64,000 bases of DNA from Zingiber officinale (GCF_018446385.1 NC_055993.1:67782631-67846630); one strand, 5' to 3'; numbered from the stretch's first letter, positions 11,248 to 23,529 are shown. A program made the numbers and translations. The notes: a model not told the origin generated them from the letters alone.

Positions 11248-14071
11248 TGTAAAATATGATACCCCAAATAAAGATTTAATAATAAGGTTTAATAGGCGAA
11301 TAACCTTAACGAAATTTTTAAAAAAATTTAGAAATTTTCTAGGAATTTTTCGGAGCTCGTATGACATATTTGGAGGGGATGCATGTATAGGTTTGGGAAA
11401 AAGCCCGTTTGGAATACCCAAAGATGAGAGTTGATTGACAAACCAACTTAGGGTTTAATTAAATCAAACCTAAGTTAATTTCTTTTATTTCCTTCTCCTC
11501 TTTTCTCCTCCCGACTCCTCGCGCCCGACTCCCTCCTCACTGTGCCGTAGCCGATTCTTCTCCCCGACACCGAAGCCACTTCTCCTCCTCTCCTCTGCGC
11601 TACCGCTGAACCCTTCTCCTTCGTCGAACTCGCTCCACTACCCTCTCCTCTCTTCCCTGACCCCTTCGCCTTCTTCCCTCTCGCGACGCCGAAGCTGGCA
11701 TCCTTCCGTGCCCTAGCCACCGAACCACCGTCGACCAAGCTTCTTCCTTCCTCGGAGTCATCTTTGGCCAAGGAGAGGATCTGTGCCCTAGCGCTGGCAA
11801 CCGATTCTCTCCTATTCATCGTTGTTCCCTAGCTTTCAGCCTGATTCCCTCTTCACTAGAGCAGGCCACGGTCCCAACCAGGTGCCACCTTCCTGCCACC
11901 ACTATTCGTTAGATCGACCGCTAAGCAGCTAGCAAGGTGAGCATCTCCATCTCCTATCCTGTCTCCGTGTGATTGCCAACCATGATTCTCACATGATACT
12001 AATTTAGGGTTATTGTCTTGGAGGATCAGCGATTTCATTTAGTTCTGGCCACCTCACCGTTGACAACCAGTTGCTGGCTCTACTAGTGGCGGGTTGGAGT
12101 TGTGCCACCATCGATCGCTGAAAAAGAAGAGGTAATGGGTTGGTAATTAGATTTTATTTCAGATTTAAGGTGTGTATCATAGAATTAGATCCAATGCTCA
12201 ATTGTGTTAGGGATGGAGTTATTACCCAATTGATAGTGTGGATGAATTAAGTGTGTATTGATCGTAGAGGTTTTCCATGATTAAATTGATTAACTCATAA
12301 GTAGGGTTGATGTGAAAGAATCATGGATTGAGTTAAACTTAATTAGATTAATGAATTAGGTTAATTATTTTGATTAGGATTTCCCTAACTAGTGTGGGGG
12401 ATTTTATTTAGCTATTTAATTCAAAGGAATTTAGCTAAATAAAATACTTTGATGTAGGATCTGTTTGAGACGACATCACAACTTGGGATTTATCGGATAC
12501 AACATTCTTTTAAGGTGGGTACTTCTGACTTATCTCTTTGATATAGTCATTTTAGATATGCATAATAGTATATAGCTAGTAGCAATGATTATGTTTGCAT
12601 TTGTTTTGGTATGTCACTATTTGGTTCTTGTAGTATGCCTATATTCTTATTTGTTATACATTCATGCTTATATCATCTTGATTGTTGCCATGTGTACTCC
12701 TGTTCTTAGAAATAGTGACATACATTGACCTACTGTGTAGTAGACTTGTTATTTGTCATGTCTAACTTGTGTACCTAGTTTATTGTTACCTAGACCATTA
12801 TATGGATTTATTTCCTTTTTGGTATATTTTATATAGAGATGTATACTGTCAATATTTACATGTTTAGTGTCATGCACCATCTTGCATGATTGCATGCTGA
12901 GCGATTGTCGGCTCCATTATTGTTGAGCACATCGCTAGTTACATGACATGCACACACACAACCACTCATGAGTTAGTGGTATTTCAAGCAGGGTGTCTGT
13001 TGCAGTTTGCTCTATCAGGACTTTGCTGGTCCGCTCATGGGTAGTGATGATTGCAGCGTGTAGCGAGCAGGGATCCCTCCTCTGGACTGACTCAGGGAGA
13101 TGAGAGCATTGAGCTCCCCCACTCTGTTTGGGGTAGGATGATAAGTGTACTCTGGCAGCATCCTGTCAACTCGGTCACTCAGGAGCAGTGATGGCAGAGT
13201 GCACAGTTGTCATAGCCCTACCCATTCGGTCTCACCATCACGTGTGAGATGGCTGACTGGCGTCAGGGGTGACACATGTCATTTTTCATCATATGCATGA
13301 ATTACATTTATTGTTTGTGCTTGCTGCATTATGTATGTTGCATTTTGGTGGTTGCATATGATTGACATGCATAAAGGTGACATTTTGTATCTGGTCTGAC
13401 GACCCTTATTTCCAGATAGGAGGTTCTGATAAGTACAGTTTCTTCATCCCTTTTCAGTCTCCATTTCTTACTTTATTCAGGAAACTGTATCGCATGATTA
13501 TTACTATTAGTTATAACTTATTATGCATGTCTATCCGGTATCCGCTGAGTTGTTGAACTCACACCGTTGATATATTTTTATTTCAAATATCAGGTAGAGG
13601 TATGTGGAGTCGCTTGGAGAATCATGTCTGCCGGTTCTTACGTCGCATCAGAAGATTGTTACGGTTTTCATTTCTGTTTTATTGGTTTTATGTATTAAGT
13701 GTACTTAGCATTGTATATTCTGATTTTGTTTCTGGAGTGTTGTTATGTGGTATTTTGTGTTATTGGTTGTGTTGTGTAAGCCTAGCCGGCTAGCAGTCTT
13801 TTTTTTTGTTTGTAATGGTTTTCTATCATTTTTCGCTGTGTGTTTGGTTTAGTACAACCAAGTGGGCTATATATATATATATATATAACTACGTGATTGT
13901 GATATTTTGATCCAGCCGAGTGGGCTGAATATATAACCGCGTGGTTGTCTATATTTTCCAGCCGTGTGTGGCTGATATATACTTGTGGTTGTATGTATGC
14001 TCCATATTGTCACCGGTACAGGGGAGATGCTGTCGGATTTTTGTCTGGCAGAGATTCCTCTGGGCGTGACA
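11248..14071 (+). repeat. gypsy-1 LTR (~2.8 kb), flanked by PPT and PBS
   Basis: This LTR starts TGTAAAATATG after a purine tract and ends CGTGACA before a tRNA-Met-like PBS. It therefore serves both as the 3' LTR of the pol to its left and as a 5' LTR for the gag start on its right, a pol-LTR-gag arrangement. It includes a pyrimidine-rich tract (11480-11830) and a (TA)n run near 13868-13887. Open frames on its minus strand are artefacts of the pyrimidine tract. Confidence 0.8.
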
Positions 14072-14077
14072 ATTTAT

Positions 14078-14089
14078 TGGTATTAAAGC
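14078..14089 (+). other. decayed primer binding site (tRNA-Met)
   Basis: TGGTATTAAAGC differs from the canonical TGGTATCAGAGC by one C-to-T and one G-to-A change. It lies 6 bp after the LTR end. Confidence 0.75.
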
Positions 14090-14097
14090 TAGTGGCT

Positions 14098-14349
14098 ATG
14101 GCTACAGCTGATACTAGACTAGTGGCTGAGGCTGCGACTGGTACTGGACTAGTGGCTGGGGCTGCAGTTGATACTACACCAGTGGCTGAGGCTGCGACTA
14201 ATACTAAGGTCCCGAAACAGAACCCTGCGATACCGTGTGAGCACTGGAATGCTCCTGTCCATGCATACCATATGCAGCTACTGCTGGAGGGATTGTCCTC
14301 TGCGGACAATGCGAAGATTGGGCTTTTTGCCCCCCCCCCCCCTCGCTGA
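14098..14349 (+). pseudogene. gag N-terminal fragment with Ala/Val-rich repeats
   Basis: A short frame starts at the first ATG after the PBS (14098) and encodes repeated units of the type VAEAATxTxLVA, then PAIPCEHWNAP and HMQLLLEGL. It ends in a run of C (14330-14342) and a stop. The position after a PBS suggests a gypsy gag N-terminus, but the composition is unusual and I cannot confirm the family. The right end lies where oppositely oriented gag sequence begins, so it is truncated by a rearrangement. Confidence 0.45.
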
Positions 14350-15830
14350 GTCCCGGTCTGACTGAACTATCGTCCCTGAACAAAAACCCCGAAAGCCACA
14401 TGTTGGGCCTTCAATGAGCAATCTCGGCTCATGTGCCCAGACAGTTTACAATAATAGCAAACTGACTGTCCCATGGAGCAGGCTGATGTGACGTGATCTC
14501 TGGATCCACATCGGGTGTAGTGCATGTCACTTGAGCACTGTTTCTGGTTCTATTGAGATGACCGGAACCGTCATGAGGAAGTCCTCTTTGATTTCTGAGG
14601 TCGGCCAGATGCCCCAAAAGTATCCTGACCTGACTGACTGTGACCGCTCTACTGTTGTCCGGTAGCCTGTCGCTGCTGGATATCTCTTGAAGTCTGATCT
14701 ATCTGCTTCCTTTTCTTGTCCTCATTCGCTCTCTGCTAAGCTGCCTCTATCATAAGAGCTCTATCCAATGCTTTTATATAAGATGAATTGCCAAAACCTA
14801 CAATCTTTACTTAAAGATGTCCATCCAGTCCTTAGACAAACTGAAGCATACAAGGCCTGTCCTTAGCAACTAACTCTGGACAAAATCTGGCCAACCGATT
14901 AAATTCAGCAATGTATTCTGTCACCGTGCGATTGTTCTGCCGAAGATTGAGAAAATCCTGGCGGCGTGTCATCTAATATGACCATGGAAAGTACTGGCTC
15001 TCAAAAGCCTCTCTAAATTTCGTCCAAATAATGTGCTGCTCGCCTATAATCGAGTGATGCGTATCCCACCAGATGTCGGCCTCATCCTGTAAATGATAAG
15101 CAGCCAGCTCTGCCTTCTCCCACTCGAAGCAAGACATATAGAAAACAGTTCGCTCCAAACTCTCTATCCAAGACTGAGCTACGCTCAGACCAGTCTCCCC
15201 GCGGAATAGTGTGAATCTACTCTTCATCGACTCTGCCAAAACTAGGATCTGAGCTCGTGCCGTAACCATATCAGTAGGGTGAGTAGGGATCGCCGTGGGA
15301 ACTGATGGAACCACTAGAGCTGGTATAACAAGTGGTACCACTGGATAGGCCGGGGGAGGTACCCCTGGTGCTGCTGCATAAGCCGGGATAGGTACCGCTG
15401 GTGGCACTGCAGGGTTAATATATGCAGGAGCGGCTGGAGGTACGGCAGGTGGTGGTACCGGATAAGGAGCAACTGGTACTGCTGGTGCAGGTGCCGAGTA
15501 TGCAGTAGGCATAGGTGTAACTGGTGCTGCTGGTGCCGGATATGTTGTAGCAGGCACAGGTGGCGGTGGTACTGGGTACGTAGTAGCAAGCACTGCTGGT
15601 GGAGGGGCAGAGTATGTCGCAGATGGTACTGCTAGTGGTACAGTGGATACTGTAGGTGTGGGTAACTTCGGAGAAAGAATCGTCAGGATCCGAGAGCCCA
15701 ACGCACTCGCAGTACCATGAGGAGTCTATCCTTGACTGACAGGTTCAATCCCAGCAGACCTCTCTGGTGACTCTGTCACCAGAGATTCCAACGGCCTCTT
15801 GAATGGCCGTCCTGCACCACGTCTCGGCAT
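14343..15830 (-). pseudogene. gypsy-2 gag, minus strand, truncated
   Basis: This is a Ty3/gypsy gag read on the minus strand from an ATG at 15830 (MPRRGAGRPFKR). One early in-frame stop lies near 15728. A Pro/Ala/Val-rich, Tyr-spaced low-complexity region follows (15701 to ~15280). Then comes the retrotransposon gag domain (AQSWIESLER, DEADIWWD, FREAFESQYFP, then NRLARFCPEL beyond a stop at 14973). A zinc knuckle of the form C-Y-Y-C-x4-H-x4-C lies around 14400-14460. The protein is interrupted by several stops. No pol follows; the fragment joins plus-strand gag sequence at a poly-C run near 14330. Confidence 0.8.
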
Positions 15831-16590
15831 GGGAGCACGTGTACCTAGCCTCATATCTATTTAAATTTATTACTCTGGTATTAATACAAGTACTAAAATT
15901 ATAAAAGTAATCATCATACCTTTTTGCCTCCCTGCGAACATCTGGTCACCCTGACTTGCTCCAAGTCTCCCCGCAAACATCCAGTCATCCTGACCTGTTT
16001 GGGGGCCTCCCTACAAGCATCCGATCATCCTGATATGTTCCGGGCCTCCCCGTAAGTAGCTGGATCCAATCAATCTTGACCTTCTTCCAGGCTATCCACG
16101 AACATCCGGTCATCCTGACCTACTTGCCTCCCCGCAATTATCCGATCACCAACTACATATCACCAAATCCATAGATATCACACATGACGCTCACTATGTC
16201 TCCATCAATGACAAACACAAATAATAGATCATCAAGTCAAATATCCACTATATATCATCAAAAGACAACATACCATTACACCTGATCTCCTAATATCCAC
16301 CAATCTCCAATCATTCTCAACCTCAATCAAACCTGATAGCTTCCAATAACAAGATACAGCACATGGAAGTCATCCAACCGTCAACACTCACTCTCATCAT
16401 GATATGCTATCAAGATGTAAAAATATATCACCATCCAACCAAAGATATATGACCACCAAAATTCAAGAGTTATCCCTTTACTTCCTGATCAATAATTAAC
16501 AACTCTCCAAATGGTAGAGATACGATCAGTCAAATATGAGTATAAAAACTCCACTAATCCTATCCAAATATATCCAAAGAGTATGTCACC
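15831..16590 (-). repeat. leader or LTR remnant of gypsy-2 with hairpin repeats
   Basis: This non-coding stretch lies upstream of the gypsy-2 gag. From about 15932 to 16150 it repeats a ~40 bp unit containing CCTCCCCGC, ACATCCGGTCA and CCTGACCTG. The best unit, 15969-16005, folds as a hairpin with arms CAAACA/TGTTTG flanked by CCCC/GGGG. From 16150 to 16590 I see only AT-rich sequence with no gene. I could not find a PBS here. It ends where TR-GAG D gag is truncated. Confidence 0.5.
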
Positions 16591-17090
16591 AATTTTGTGT
16601 TTCTAGGGAAGACATTAAGAGCGTACCTTAGCGAATCTTGGTTACTTACCTTTTCTCCGAGATTCGAGAGTCCGGTGACGAGCTCCTTAATCCTCGAGTG
16701 GAGATGCGCAATGGTTTCGTCCTCTCCAAATTGCAGGTTGGTGATCTGGTTACGAAGTAAATCCCGTCTCGCGAGCTTGGCTTCGGGCATCCCTTCATGT
16801 AGCTCAAGGAACTTCTCCCAAAGTTCCTTTGCTGAGTTGTAGATACCGATCCGATTGACTTCTTGTGGCAGAAGGACACTTAGCAGATGAAACTCTACTT
16901 TGTCATTTGCCACGTAGTCGGCCTGCTCCTTTTTCGTCCATTGGTATTCCTCCTTACCTTTGGATGCTACAAAACCAAACTTAATTATTAAAAGTAATTC
17001 AAAGTCGGTTTTAAAAAATACCTGCATTCGCTTTTTCCAGCTAGCGAATTCTCCTTCGAACTTCGGCGGGTATATGCTTGGTCCGGCCAT
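16590..17090 (-). pseudogene. TR-GAG D gag, 3'-truncated
   Basis: This minus-strand gag starts MAGPSIYPPKFEGEF at 17090 and carries the copia-type (DUF4219/UBN2-like) gag domain: WKKRMQVFF, WTKKEQADYVAND, a YNSAKELWEKFLELHEG block, and RDLLRNQITNL. It is close to the gag of TR-GAG B (30702-31562). Homology stops around 16590 just after FPRNTK, before the zinc knuckle, so it is cut by deletion or rearrangement. The frame upstream of the ATG is open into the PBS, but the ATG matches the start used in element B. It packages element RNA if expressed; this copy is broken. Confidence 0.85.
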
Positions 17091-17135
17091 TGATTCGGTG
17101 CTTCGATCGACAGTTAGTCCTCCTGAAGCGTCCTT

Positions 17136-17147
17136 GCTCTGATACCA
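17136..17147 (-). other. TR-GAG D primer binding site (tRNA-iMet)
   Basis: The minus strand reads TGGTATCAGAGC, 2 bp after the LTR end CCAACA. It is a perfect 12-base match to the tRNA-iMet complement. Confidence 0.9.
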
Positions 17148-17149
17148 CT

Positions 17150-18027
17150 TGTTGGGACCGTTGGGCCGGCTAGAAGGGGGTTGAATAGTCCTAAAAAAAT
17201 AAACACAAAATACTCTTCTCAAACTTATAACTTAAACACTTGCATAAAATTGAAAGCAATAAACTAAAAGAAGAGGCTTATAGACTTGACTTGGTTACAA
17301 CCAAGAAGGTTGTTAACCCAAGGAATGAATCGCATACTAAAAAGATTTCCTTCAGGTGGAGAAGCCTCTTACAGTAGTGAAAGCGCAAAAAGAGAAGCTA
17401 AACTAGAAATGGAAGCTCACAAGTGTTGTATTGCTAATTCTTGTTTTGTTGAAAAGCTTCTGGACTAAGACTATATTTATAGCCTTGGTCAGGGCGCCTG
17501 GAGGATTCCAGGCGACTGGAAGGGGATAAAGTTTTATCCTCTTCGCAACGGATCACGGATAAATGTGATCCAGTCAAAATATGGTTCCTAGCGCCTGGAA
17601 TCGCTCGGCCGCTTGGACCACTAAAGTCAACTTAGTTGACTTTTGGTCCGGGCCCTATGCTCCGGTGCTGCTCGTCTCGGTCCGGGTCTTCCGCTTCGGC
17701 TCCACTCGCTTGGGTGATTTCAGCCAACCGAAATAAGGCTCACTCGAACCCAATTTCGACCTTCTCGAGCAACTTTCTACTCCGGCTTCTAGTCCCTCGC
17801 AAATGCCACGCGCTTCCTTCTCGTCCGCTCGCGTACTCTTCCGCAGCACCTCGTCCCTCGGACGCACCGAGTCCGTCAACTCTCTCCCGTGTCGTCCTTC
17901 TCGCTAGCTGCGTCTTTTGCTCGACTCTCTGTGCTCCTAAGTTGCTGCACACTTAGACACAAGGTTAAAACACCACAGAATCTAATTTAACTTGTTGATC
18001 ATATCAAAATAATCTTGGAGTTTCAAT
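17150..18027 (-). repeat. TR-GAG D 5' LTR
   Basis: The LTR ends CCAACA at 17150 and runs to about 18027 on the minus strand. Its start is degraded (TATTGAAACTCCAAG versus TGTTGGAACCCCAAG in element B). It shares the C-rich end, the TATTTATAGCC block and the 'GATCAACA.GTTAA' start with elements A and B. It contains a GC hairpin, CGCCTGGA (17495-17502) and TCCAGGCG (17507-17514). Confidence 0.8.
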
Positions 18028-20830
18028 AATTTTTAAGTATTAGAAGTCTTGGTAAATCAAAATTGATTTATACTAATAAGATGAGGAAGTTCCGAGACAC
18101 GTTGTCTCTTGGCATAACATGATTTCAGCTTTAAAGTGACTAGAATTAGAGTGTCAAACAACTAATAGAAATGTTTAAATCTTTTTTCATAACAATTTTG
18201 ATTTGGTCAATTTTGTGGATTGGATCAGCAATTTGATGTGGAATCTAGTTTCTTGATAGTTGAGTTGACTTAGGTTTAGAAACTAGCAAACATGCATAAG
18301 GTTCTATTTAAGAGAATAGTCGACTAGCAAATCAAGTGATGGTAGAATAGTCTATTGATATTCTAGTCCAATTGACTGAAGCTATAGGTGGAAGCAAGAA
18401 AAGAGTTGTTGATCAAATAAAGCTAATATCAATGATCGAATTCCTAGATGTTATAATGGTCCAATCAACTAATGGTGCATAGTAGCCGACTGCTTGGCGG
18501 ATTTAAAAAACCAACAAGAAGCTTATAAAAGGGTGAATGCTTGGAAGTTTTTGGCTGACATTCTTGGATGATTCTTGGATGAGTTTTGTTGAATTTTTGA
18601 GTCAGTTTGGAGTAATTCAAATGCAAAGAAAGTGAGCAAAAGAGAAAGCTTCATTGGTAATTCATTTCAATTTGCATTATTTTAGTTTTTGCTTGTATTT
18701 GATTTTCCTCTTTAGATTTCTATAAGCAATAATTGTTGTAAGAGATTTCTTGGCTCCCCGAAGCTATGAGAAAGGTAGAGGTAGGTTGTTGAGTAGGAGA
18801 TTGGGGGAATGTCGAACCACATTATGCCAATTTGTTTGCTATTGTTTGGTTTTTTATTTACTCCTATTGCATACTAACTATTGTATGCACAGAACAAAGT
18901 CAAATTCGCATGGAGCAAAGTGAGGGTCTATCCCTCCCAAGACTATAATTTATTCTCTCTTTTACCAGGGAAAAGTTCTTTGTTTATTACTCCATCTCTA
19001 TAAGACTAGAAAGATACTTAAATACAAGCATATATTCAACCCTTTTAATGGTTCAACCGACAAGTTTAAAGTATGTCGATCCTCTTATGAGATAAGTAGT
19101 AACCTCAATTATATGGACTAATTTCATCCATTAGTATAAGAATCCTATAAACACTAGATAAGCTACCAAATTGGTTCCCATAGATAGCCATCTTCAATAG
19201 ATAATACAAAAATAGTAGAATCCAATCATAATGATAATTTGGATATTAGAACTAGTAGTGAGAGTGATCGTTTTAGTATAAAAAGTAGTCAAAATATCTA
19301 TGATTTGGATATTAGAGTAGAATCTAATCATAATGAAAATTCTTTTCATAAATTCAGATATTTGTGGATTCAATGTGAAAATGATTATGAATCACATTAT
19401 AAATAATTTTTTGGTGAAAAAAATGAATATTTATAAATTTTATGAATATCATTTGAAAATAAATAGTTATGATAGAATTGAACTTTCGATTGATCTAGAA
19501 ACTTAGGATCCCATGGATGAAGATATGGTATCAGTGGATTATTCTCTAACAAGCCAACTATGCACTAGACTAAATATCACTATTTCAATAATATTTCCTC
19601 ATGCTTTAAGACTATCTCACATCTATATTTGATCCATCACTAAGAAACAATGTTATAAAGAGCTTTTGATACAATCTACCAATTATATAAGATAACAAGA
19701 TCGTAAGCAAAAATGTGATTTCATTAATCAAATATATGACTACCTTTTATAGTAATTTCTTTTACAATCTAATTGTTCTACAGTATTACCACTAACACAT
19801 ACATCTACATTGACATTTAACATAACCACAAATGGGGTTTCAAAAGCTAACATATTGGTTGTTTTGAACTCATAGTAAAGGGAATGAAATTAAAGTTGTC
19901 GTAAATGACAACATCAAATATTAGTATGTGATGACCTCTTTTTGCTATTTATAGGCATGCTAAAAAAACAACAAATTTTATAAGTATCATGTTCTTAGTT
20001 TTGTAATTCATTACCAACTAAGAGTTAAACTCAAGCTACTATAAATCACAAGATTAGTATGTGATGATCCACTTCCAATTGTTTATGAATGGACAAGAAA
20101 GTCAACAAAATTGGCAAGTATCATCTTCCCAATTTTTTATGCAAGCTCTACTCAATTTTCATTCATATTATGTATCAATTATTGATCGAAATAGGTAACT
20201 ATGTGATGATTAAGATCCAATTGGACCTAACTAACTATTTTCATGTTTGATGAGCACAACCAATATGCATTCTTATGTAGGAGAGTGGAACACAACATAC
20301 ATTGTTTCTAGCTTTTATTTTACACATTTGATTGATATGGTTATGATTGTATCCTCATTGAATGAAGAATGTCATATTTGTCTTCTATTTTAGAAAGTGA
20401 GGGGAGGGGCAATGGATTAATTTTTTTAGTCTTATTATTTATAGACTAAGACTTGTGAGGTTTAGACTTTATAGTTTGAGGATGTCCTAATATTAAGGAT
20501 GACAACTATCAAGTTAAACTTCTTTGATGGATCGAGTCTCAATTTAAACTATGTTATTACTTCTTGCAAGACTTGGATGTTTACATTAGATAAGTATAAA
20601 GAATAGCTATATATGATGTAGAATGAGTGTTTAATTGATTGGACAGCATTTGACACAAAATTATGTTTTAGCTAAACTATATGGTTCTATGTTCACATGA
20701 ATTATAATGATGGTTTCAAATGGTTCAAAGATCTCTATGACAAATAACTTATTTTTTGAATGAAATATTAAATAAATTGTGTAAAAACTCACAATAATAA
20801 TTTACTTATGATATGTTAGTACCCCAAACA
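18028..20830 (+). repeat. AT-rich relic region, possible 5' LTR and degraded interior
   Basis: No gene is visible. The part 18028-18990 has LTR-like features: TATAAAAGGG near 18517 and a block around 18735-18800 ('GTAAGAGATTTCTTGGCTCCCCGAAG') that resembles the R-U5 of the TR-GAG LTRs. A partial PBS-like string, TGGTATCAGTGG, is at 19526. The rest to 20830 is AT-rich without recognisable coding sequence. I treat it as an old retroelement relic; the boundaries are uncertain. Confidence 0.3.
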
Positions 20831-22030
20831 TCTGAGGGAGAGATTATTCGAATCCCAAGTGGTGAGAACCACGTTGTTTTGATGTTTGGTCAAACTAGTT
20901 TAATTTAGAGCTTACTATTGTTATTGATATGTGTGCTTAAGTGTGTAGGGACTTAAGAGAACACACATGTACACAATAACTTAAGAATTGGTGGGCTATG
21001 GTGAAGGGTGATATGGGGCACCCAATGGACAAGAAAGGACGAGGAGCATTGGAGGCAATGAGATCTTGGTAGAAGACGCAAGCGAGTGAAAAGGAATATA
21101 TGGGAAGAGAGTTGAAGAGCTCGGTGCATCTAAGAAACAAGAAGCTATGGAAGAGTACTCTAATAGAGCAAGAAGGACTCACAGGGAATGAACTGGAAGA
21201 GCTTGGTGCATCTGAGAGATTAGGAGGAAGTCTATGTAAGATAAGCTAGTAAGATGAGTTAAGTGATCTATACTTAGGACGATGGTGAACTCAACTTAGG
21301 TGGATCCAAGCATAATTGGCTAAATCAGGAGGTTCGAGTGATTGGAATAGGGATTTCGATCCATCGATGCACAGTGATTATCCATTATCTATTTGAATAG
21401 GTTATTGCGGGATTCAGATTAAGGTATCGAAAATCATATTGGACAATCAGAAGCCATGTGGAAGCTGATTCACCAGTGCAGATTAGATGTCAGATGTATT
21501 GGAAGATTGATGAATAGGATCAAGTGATTGGATGCCACATGGGATACTATCCAGAGAAAATATCCTAGCTGACCGAGTTTCAGTCGATCGGAAGAGAGTT
21601 TGGTAGACCGAAAGGATGTGACAACAACAATAGTGATGAACGAAGACCTCTTCGTGGATGAGATTGATCTGCCACGTCAATAGTTTCTAGTCAACCAAAT
21701 GGATTTTTCGATTGATCGAATGTGTCATGTCAGCACTTGACCAGAATCTATAAAAGGAGGTAAGAAACTCATGTTCAAGTGACCATACAATCGACACAGT
21801 GACATTAATCTCAAAATCTACTGTATTTCCTTTCCTCCTTGTAATATTAATTTGTGTAATAGATTTCTTTGCATCCGACACTTTACCGAAGAGAAGAAAG
21901 TAGTGGATAGACAATTTATGCATGCACCTTGAGCATAGCAACCTGGGTTATGAACAAGTAAATCTTATGTCACATATTCTATTATGTTTGATTTATTTTA
22001 ATTAATGTGTGTGGTTTGCTAAGCAATTAA
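20831..22030 (+). repeat. possible 3' LTR relic preceded by PPT
   Basis: CTGAGGGAGAGAT (20831-20843) looks like a polypurine tract and is followed by TATTCGAATCCCAAG. That resembles the TGTTGGAACCCCAAG start of the TR-GAG LTRs, and GTTTTGATGTTTGGTCAA follows as in those LTRs. A CTATAAAAGGAGG TATA-like box lies near 21747. Possible partner of the 18028-18990 relic. No coding sequence is seen. Confidence 0.4.
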
Positions 22031-22104
22031 CAAGAGAAAATAAAACTTTTTATTTGTAGTACGTTATTCATCCCTCCTTCTCTAATGATTCTTAGTGCAC
22101 CACT

Positions 22105-23389
22105 ATAAATTATAGGAGAGAACCCTACAAGATATACCAAACAATTACTAAATCTTGATCTCTCCATAAAAACGCAAGACTTAAGATATACCAACTGGAA
22201 AATAGAAGAATATGCTATGCACATCAAACAATTACTAAATCTTTGAGTAATCCAAAGATCTGCTTCCAAACATAGGAGCCCATCTTTTATAGTAAATAAA
22301 AGATCCGAACAAAAACGTGGTCAATCAAGAATGATATTTAATTATAAAAGGTTAAATGATTATTGTCAAGAAGACAGTTACAAATATCTGATAAAGACTA
22401 ACTACTCAACAAAATACAAAACTCAAAATGGTATTCAAAGTTTGATATGAAATCAGGATTCTGGCAAGTTAAAATGCATCTTGATTATATTGAATGGATA
22501 GTCTTCTCGTGTCCAGAAGGGCATTTTTAATGGTTAGTAATGTCATTCAAACTTAAGGTAATACCCCAAATTTTCTAAAGGAAGATGGATGATATTTTTA
22601 GAAATGTCTCTATGCTCACCTACGTCTACATTGACGATGTGCTAATTTTTTCTAAAACAAAATATGAACATTTTAGTCATCTACATGTTATTTTTAACCT
22701 CTTTGAAAAGCATAGCCTCATAGTTTCGCAGAAGAAAATGAAACTAGCCATAAAACACTTAGATTTTCTTGGAACAGAAATCGGACAAGGACGAATTAGA
22801 CTCCAACCCCATATTTCATCTAAGATACTCACTTTTCCAGACAAAATGGAAGATACAAAAACATTAAGAGTATTTTTAGGACTCTTAAAGTATGTCAGAC
22901 ATTACCTCTAGGATATAGGAAAACTTAGTGGACCCTTATACAATAAAACGTCAATTACGGGTCAAAAATTTTTTAATCAACAAGACATAGAGCTAGTTAA
23001 ACAAATCAAAGAATTAGTAGAACTATTCTAGTTTTAACTCTACCACTGGACTTTGACTATTTGGTGATAGAAACAGACATATGTGAAATAGGTTGAGGAG
23101 GAGTTTTATTTAGAAAAACTCCAAATATGATCCCAAAACCTCAAAATCTTTGTACAGATATGCCTAAGGAAAATACAAAGAAAAAGATCACTTAACTTCT
23201 CTAGATAAACTAAATTCTAGTGGTCATTTACTGTCTTGACACATTTATACTCTTTATTTTCAATAAACAAAAAATTACTATCCGAACTGACTACGAGACA
23301 ATTGTGAAATACAATCAACGAACCAAAGGATTACATAAAATCTTAAGCATAAAACGATGGCTTAAGTTCACAAATATAATTATAAATCT
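22105..23389 (+). pseudogene. EPRV-1 reverse transcriptase and RNase H (5' part)
   Basis: Caulimovirid RT on the plus strand. Motifs, spread over frames because of indels, are RMIFNYKRLND (near 22330), the K-FDMKSG-FWQVKMH block (near 22440-22470), the catalytic YIDD at 22627-22638, and the FLGTEIGQGRIRLQPHI block followed by KILTFPDK and FLGLLKY. This last series is typical of badna/tungrovirus-type RTs and differs from Ty3/gypsy. RNase H starts after a GPLYNKT-like connection, with the 'IETD' and 'TIRTDYE' acidic blocks. The clearest open stretch is 22585-22911; stops are frequent after it. RNase H is interrupted at about 23389 by the U2-bearing insert and resumes at about 23871. Confidence 0.85.
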
Positions 23390-23529
23390 TACTATTTTAT
23401 TAAGAATGTGGACTCTTTACTAACTAATTTTGGTGAACCCTTTTTTCTTTTTATACTAAAAATAATTTTAAGATAATTTTTTCTAGTTATTTTTTATATA
23501 AAAAATATGCACTGTTATGGTTCTCTTTA

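Noticed and set aside
11475-11819. A 114-codon Arg/Ser-rich minus-strand frame
   Set aside because: It is the complement of the pyrimidine-rich tract in the gypsy-1 LTR, with no domain or homology.
13945-14097. Upstream in-frame extension of the gag fragment as coding
   Set aside because: It lies in LTR and PBS sequence; the first ATG after the PBS (14098) is the sensible start.
19526-19537. PBS-like TGGTATCAGTGG as proof of an intact element
   Set aside because: Only 9 bases match before divergence, and no LTR end CA precedes it; boundaries of the relic stay unresolved.
22105-23389. Ty3/gypsy RT
   Set aside because: The FLGTEIGQGRIRLQPHI and GPLYNKT blocks, the missing integrase and the order around the PBS fit a caulimovirid and not gypsy.
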